The notes beneath the pieces were generated by a model, which saw only the letters and a program-made list of their open reading frames with translations, was not told where the DNA came from and did not search any database. Below are positions 60,406-64,000 of a stretch of 64,000 nt of DNA, one piece after another. The translations under genes were made by a program, and so were the position numbers. Numbering within the stretch: position 1 is the stretch's first letter; each line of letters begins with the position of its first letter. The stretch covers positions 1 through 64,000 of the forward strand of contig NZ_JOCQ01000043.1 in assembly GCF_000720725.1 (NCBI RefSeq), given 5' to 3'. This DNA comes from Streptomyces rimosus subsp. rimosus. GTDB lineage: Bacteria; Actinomycetota; Actinomycetes; Streptomycetales; Streptomycetaceae.

Positions 60406-61155
60406 ATGACAGAAGGCATCGACTTGATCTCGCCTCGCGACTCCGGACCTGCCGCGCCTGCTCAGCGCCGGAGCGCGGGAAGACTGCTGATCGCCGGACC
60501 GGTGATCTTCCTGCTCGCGGAGTTCACCGCCGCGATGGTGTGGACCGATCCCGCTTACAGCTACACCCATCACTTCATCAGCAACCTGGGCGTTCACGGG
60601 CCGTCGACTCTGTTCGGGCAGTACATGTACTCGCCGTTGGCCTGGGTGATGAATGCCGGCTTCTTCTTGTTCGGCCTCACGATCCTGGCGGGGATCGTCG
60701 CGTTGCGGGACCTGGCGGGGCGGGGCCGGTGGGCCACGTTGGTGCCCGCGGCGATGCTGGCCGTGGGCGGTGTCCTGCTCGCCCTGTTTCCCGGATCCGG
60801 CGAGGCGCTTGAGGACGGCTCCGGGCAGTACCACAGCACGGGCGCGTTCCTGGGCTTCGTCGGTGGAAATGTGCTGGCCATCGTGCTCGGGCGTCGCTGG
60901 CAGCGCATCGGTGTCTCCCCGCGTACGGGGCGAGCTCTCATCACGGTGGGCGTGATCGGCCTGGTGTCGATGGCCGCCTACCTCGGCCTGATCGTGAGCG
61001 CGGGCGATGACCCCGTCGGCGTCATCGGGCTGATCGAACGCGGCGCCGTCCACCCGTTCCTGATCGGACTCATCTGCGCCGGGGCGGCGATCAGTAAGCG
61101 GCGCGGCGCCAGCACGGCACCGTCTCTTCCTGCCGGCGCGCACGCAGCCGACTGA
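60406..61155 (+). CDS. DUF998 family membrane protein
   Basis: 249-aa integral membrane protein with about six helices. The DUF998 features are visible: LLIAGPVIFLLAEFTAAM, the YTHHFISNLGVHGP loop, LVPAAMLAVGGVLLALFPGS and the following LGFVGGNVLAIVLGRR. ATG at 60406 has GAAGGA seven bases upstream; an earlier ATG at 60391 overlaps that site. It is probably regulated by the divergent TetR. Function unknown. Confidence 0.92.
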   Translation: MTEGIDLISPRDSGPAAPAQRRSAGRLLIAGPVIFLLAEFTAAMVWTDPAYSYTHHFISNLGVHGPSTLFGQYMYSPLAWVMNAGFFLFGLTILAGIVALRDLAGRGRWATLVPAAMLAVGGVLLALFPGSGEALEDGSGQYHSTGAFLGFVGGNVLAIVLGRRWQRIGVSPRTGRALITVGVIGLVSMAAYLGLIVSAGDDPVGVIGLIERGAVHPFLIGLICAGAAISKRRGASTAPSLPAGAHAAD

Positions 61156-61623
61156 CATCTGTCCCGTCGACTCCGGTCCTGTTCCGGTGCCCCTCTGCGG
61201 CCATTCCTCAAGGTCTGTGCCCGATTCCCCGTCGAATCGTCCGGGACATGGAGGCGGGCGGGTTACCGGAGGGTGGGTGGTTGGCCTGGTGCAACAGCAG
61301 GTCAGATGCGGTCTTCGGCCTCACGCTCGGATTCGGGGTCGGTGTGCCGCGCGTGTGGCAGCGCCGATTGTGCGGGACCGTTCGGCTGGTCCTCGGGGAT
61401 TCGCCAAGAGGCGTACGCGAGCTGGTAGCCGTACAGGTGCTCGGAATCGTGCCCGCCGGGTGCGGCCCGGCAGCTCGCGTGCGGCGGGCTGCCCCTGTGG
61501 GATCCGTGGGACCAGGTCCCACGGAGGGGAGGGTGCGAAGGCCCGCGCCCAAGGGAGGTGGTGCCGATCCGGGGCAAGCGGAGCGCATGTGCAACACCGC
61601 TGTGCTGCATGTGCAACACGCAA

Positions 61624-61664
61624 AGCACCCCCCTGACCGCGTCTCCGCAGATCAGAGGGGTGTT
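61624..61664 (-). terminator. Terminator of tRNA-Ser
   Basis: On the minus strand AACACCCCTCTGATC pairs (with G-U pairs) with GGTCAGGGGGGTGCT, then TTTG, just past the tRNA 3' end. The 61156-61623 stretch between the DUF998 gene and this hairpin has no gene that I can support; it holds short CATGTGCAAC repeats near 61586 and 61608. Confidence 0.75.
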
Positions 61665-61669
61665 ACAAG

Positions 61670-61756
61670 CGGTAGCGGTGGGATTTGAACCCACGGAGGA
61701 GTTGCCCCCTCACGCGCTTTCGAGGCGCGCTCCTTCGGCCGCTCGGACACGCTACC
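61670..61756 (-). tRNA. tRNA-Ser(CGA)
   Basis: On the minus strand the acceptor GGTAGCG (61756-61750) pairs with CGCTACC (61677-61671). The anticodon stem GCGCGCC.. loop CTCGAAA gives anticodon CGA. A long variable arm (GAGGGGGCAACTCCTC) marks a class II tRNA, and the T-arm is GTGGGTTCAAATCCCAC. CCA is not encoded. Reads UCG serine codons. Confidence 0.95.
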
Positions 61757-61823
61757 GAGAGGAACTCTAGCCCACGGGGGCCGTAGGCCGAAATCGGTAT
61801 CCGGAGGAGCGGGGGCGCAGAGG

Positions 61824-62351
61824 TCAGCGGGAGCGGAAGAAGGTGGTCAGGAGGGTGGCGCAGGGGGCTGCGAGGACGCCGGTGATCACTTCGGGGCGGT
61901 GGTTGAGGCGGCGGTCGCGTACGACGTCCCAGAGGGAGCCGACGGCGCCCGCCTTCTCGTCGGCCGCTCCGTATACGACGCGGTCGAGGCGGGACAGCAC
62001 GATGGTGCCCGCGCACATCGTGCACGGCTCCAGGGTGACGACGAGGGTGCAGCCGGTCAGCCGCCACGAGCCGAGCGCGCGGGCGGCCTCCCGGATGGCG
62101 AGTACCTCGGCGTGGGCGGTGGGGTCACCGGTCGCCTCGCGCTCGTTGCGGCCGGTACCGATCACCGTGCCGTCCGCGGACAGCACGACGGCGCCCACCG
62201 GGACGTCACCGGTCCCGGGGGCGAGGGCGGCCTCGTCCAGCGCCTGTCGCATCGCGGCGGTCCAGGGATCGCGCAGTGGATCGGGCGCCGGGGTGTGGAG
62301 CGGCGAGGCGGGGAGGGGGCCGGGCACGGAGCCGGGCACGGGGGCGGTCAT
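61824..62351 (-). CDS. tadA: tRNA-specific adenosine-34 deaminase TadA
   Basis: 175-aa zinc deaminase. The zinc/catalytic site is HAEV (His80, Glu82) plus PCTMC (Cys110, Cys113), and the DVPVGAVVL and GRNEREATGDPTAHAEV parts match TadA. It turns A34 of tRNA-Arg(ACG) to inosine. A Pro-rich N-terminal extension of about 25 residues precedes the fold, so an internal Met34 could be the true start. It sits beside the tRNA-Ser gene and a TadA-associated protein gene. Confidence 0.94.
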   Translation of the reverse strand: MTAPVPGSVPGPLPASPLHTPAPDPLRDPWTAAMRQALDEAALAPGTGDVPVGAVVLSADGTVIGTGRNEREATGDPTAHAEVLAIREAARALGSWRLTGCTLVVTLEPCTMCAGTIVLSRLDRVVYGAADEKAGAVGSLWDVVRDRRLNHRPEVITGVLAAPCATLLTTFFRSR

Positions 62352-62358
62352 GCCCCCA

Positions 62359-62478
62359 GTGTCCGGGACGGGTGTTACCGCCAGCGCCCGTGGCGGGCCT
62401 TACCTCCCGTGTCCGTGACGGGTCTTGCCTTCCATGTCCTGACGGGCGATACCTCCGGTGTCCGTGACGGGCCCTACC
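62359..62478. repeat. Degenerate repeats between tadA and the associated gene
   Basis: Four to five imperfect copies of GTGTCCGTGACGGGYCTTACC with spacers of several bases fill the space between two core genes and reach the end of the associated gene. Function unknown. Confidence 0.6.
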
Positions 62479-63031
62479 GCACGGCCTCCAGGACGTCCGT
62501 GCAGCCGAGGGAGTCGGCGATCTCGGACAGGGCGTCGGTGTCGAGGGCGAGCAGTTCCTTCTCGCCGATGCCCAGGTCGGTCAGCAGGCCCGGATCGCCG
62601 AGCGGGCCGGACGGTGGTACGGGAACGTCGGCCGACGCGGCCGTCTCCTCGCCCCCGCCGTCCGCCGGGTCGGGCTCGCCGTCCTCCGTACCGTCCAGGT
62701 CGAGGCTGTCGAGGTCGTCCGCACCCTCCTCGTCGCGGCCGAGCAGCTCGTCGGTGAGCATCGCACCGTACGAGCTGCGGGCAGCGGCGGCGGCGTTCGA
62801 GATGAAGATCCGCGGATCGTCCTCGCCGTCCACGCGGACGACTCCGAACCACGTGCCTTCCTGCTCGATGTATGCCACCACCGTGTCGTCGTCGACCGCT
62901 GCCTCACGGGCCAGGTCGGCCAGATCGGTCAGGGTCTCCACATTGTCGAGCTCCGTGTCGCTCGCTTCCCACCCGTCTTCGGTGCGCGCGAGCAGTGCGG
63001 CGAAGTACACCGTGACTCTCCCACTGGTCAT
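62474..63031 (-). CDS. tRNA adenosine deaminase-associated protein
   Basis: 185-aa actinobacterial protein that accompanies tadA. Pattern: VYFAALLARTEDGWEASDTEL, DLADLAREAAVDDDTVVAYIEQEGTWFGVVRV, and an acidic middle (DEEGADDLDSLDLDGTEDG) then ELLALDTDALSEIADSLGCTDVLEAVR. ATG at 63031. It forms a likely operon with tadA. Exact role unknown. Confidence 0.92.
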   Translation of the reverse strand: MTSGRVTVYFAALLARTEDGWEASDTELDNVETLTDLADLAREAAVDDDTVVAYIEQEGTWFGVVRVDGEDDPRIFISNAAAAARSSYGAMLTDELLGRDEEGADDLDSLDLDGTEDGEPDPADGGGEETAASADVPVPPSGPLGDPGLLTDLGIGEKELLALDTDALSEIADSLGCTDVLEAVR

Positions 63032-63209
63032 AGGCGTGCCGGGTCGGACGGGGCGACGCCTTCACGCCGCAGGTCCCCGCCCATCGGAATCGTGGCAGAA
63101 ACAACGCGATTGCGCGGGGTCTTCGGCGTTGCGTCGTGCGGCCGTTCCGAGAGATGTGGCTCACGTCGGGTGGTGCGCAAGGTTCTGATGGGGCCAAAGA
63201 GGCGTTCGG

Positions 63210-63629
63210 CTACCAGCGGAACGTGCGCATTCTCATGGCCTGACGCATCCGGGCCGCCCGGGCGCGGCGGGGCTGGACGCGGTCGCGCAGCTCCTTGGCC
63301 TCGTTGAGATCGCGGAGGAACTGGGCGCGCCGCCGCCGGCGCGCCGCGTCGTTCTCGCCGCCGGTGGCCAGGCCGTCGGGTTCGGGAGCTTCGGGAGTTT
63401 CGGTGGGGTCGTCCCTGTGTACGGCCCCGTACGCGTCCCCGTGCGCGTTTTCGTATACGTCTTCGCTCGCGCCGCCATCGGCGCGCCCGCCACCACGGCC
63501 GGTTGCGCCGACGCGCTCGCCACCGCGACGGGTTCCGCCGACGCGTCCGCCACCGCGCCCGGACCGGCCTCCGCGTCCGCCGTCGCGGCCGGGCCCGCCG
63601 CCGCTTCCGCTCCCATTCCCGTCTGGCAC
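63210..63629 (-). CDS. Hypothetical protein with Arg-rich C-terminus
   Basis: 139-aa protein. The first 80 residues are Gly/Arg-rich low complexity (GRGGGRVGGTRRGGERVG) and are likely unordered. The conserved part is the C-terminus, RRRRRAQFLRDLNEAKELRD then RVQPRRARAARMRQAMRMRTFRW, a basic helix that may bind nucleic acid. GTG at 63629 is chosen, and GTG at 63641 is possible. It diverges from upp. Start uncertain; the gene is real because the C-terminal part is conserved among streptomycetes as far as I recall. Confidence 0.65.
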   Translation of the reverse strand: MPDGNGSGSGGGPGRDGGRGGRSGRGGGRVGGTRRGGERVGATGRGGGRADGGASEDVYENAHGDAYGAVHRDDPTETPEAPEPDGLATGGENDAARRRRRAQFLRDLNEAKELRDRVQPRRARAARMRQAMRMRTFRW

Positions 63630-63806
63630 GCCGTACACCGCCCTGGGACGAGGTCCATGCCCGGCGCCGGTGCGACAGACCGGGCGTTTGTGCCCACTTT
63701 CCCCCGGACCGGTGGTTCGATGCCAGCGCGGCGGAATCCGTTCCCGGCCCGCCCGGTGCCGACGGGGCGGGCGCCGGGGCTCCTGACCTCGGCTACTGTC
63801 GATGTC

Positions 63807-64000
63807 ATGCGGATCCACGTCGTCGACCACCCGCTGGTGGCGCACAAACTCACTACCCTGCGCGACAAGCGCACCGATTCCCCGACCTTCCGGCGCCTCG
63901 CCGACGAGCTGGTCACCCTGCTCGCGTACGAGGCCACCCGCGATGTGCGGACCGAGCAGGTCGACATCGACACCCCGGTGACGGCGACCACCGGAGTGCG
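63807..64000 (+). CDS. upp: Uracil phosphoribosyltransferase, 3' end beyond window
   Basis: First 64 codons of upp, cut by the right edge. MRIHVVDHPLVAHKLTTLRD and FRRLADELVTLLAYEATRDV match the start of bacterial UPRTase exactly. The enzyme salvages uracil to UMP using PRPP. ATG at 63807. The PRPP-binding part lies beyond the window. Confidence 0.95.
   Translation, partial: MRIHVVDHPLVAHKLTTLRDKRTDSPTFRRLADELVTLLAYEATRDVRTEQVDIDTPVTATTGV

Noticed and set aside
61208..61597. 129-codon minus-strand frame beside the tRNA
   Set aside because: Pro/Thr/Arg-rich with no ribosome site or domain, inside the tRNA-flanked non-coding stretch.
1..64000. CRISPR array or prophage
   Set aside because: Tandem repeats present are short, contiguous and without unique spacers, and there are no cas, capsid, terminase or integrase genes.

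Overview
The window is high-GC DNA of a Streptomyces species. The evidence is strong third-position GC bias, a short chaplin, the sigN-sigF sigma factor pair, abundant GTG starts with GGAGG-type ribosome binding sites, an rppA-type type III polyketide synthase, and the tadA / deaminase-associated / upp order at the right end. The order sigN, sigF, Dabb protein, 54-aa membrane protein, then tRNA-Ser, tadA and upp recalls the core region around SCO4034-SCO4041 of S. coelicolor, here split by about 25 kb of accessory DNA.

Left part (1-13 kb): the 3' portion of a sensor kinase gene, two membrane glycosyltransferase genes, a DHA2 efflux pump with a TetR regulator, a chaplin, and a minus-strand marR-MFS-yceI operon. 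In that operon the 14-TM pump carries three beta-sandwich domains and the YceI protein carries a related one. A tetR and an FAD monooxygenase gene diverge from a perfect 30-bp palindrome.

Middle (15-33 kb): small-protein and regulator modules (GntR with two coupled small genes, Uma2, HTH regulator with DUF4097 protein), a DPP-IV type peptidase, a cupin, lipoproteins, a CatB-type acetyltransferase, a secreted trypsin-like protease coupled to an ankyrin protein, AraC/VOC, a LysR / beta-propeller / NmrA module, and an isoaspartyl-methyltransferase-like enzyme.

Developmental and envelope block (33-42.6 kb): sigN and sigF, a Dabb protein, a 54-aa membrane protein, a structured 635-bp leader before arsR-mgtA, an LCP cell-wall ligase, a TatA-like protein and a lysine-rich membrane protein.

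Accessory metabolism (42.6-59 kb): a tetrahydroxynaphthalene cluster (RppA, MomA-like cupin, FMN reductase, HxlR, a CdsA paralogue coupled to an MFS pump, LysR, FAD monooxygenase, pirin). Next to it is the most unusual part of the window, a tightly packed operon for a TauD-type oxygenase, a radical-SAM-like protein with a CX6CX3C motif, an RlmN-like enzyme without its N-terminal domain, and a B12-binding radical SAM enzyme, with an MFS exporter upstream. I do not recognise a known product for this set.

Right end (59-64 kb): a tetR-DUF998 pair lies between a tRNA-Ser(CGA) gene and a diverged copy of its 3' end plus terminator, which looks like an old tRNA integration site. tadA, its associated gene, a basic-protein gene and the start of upp follow.
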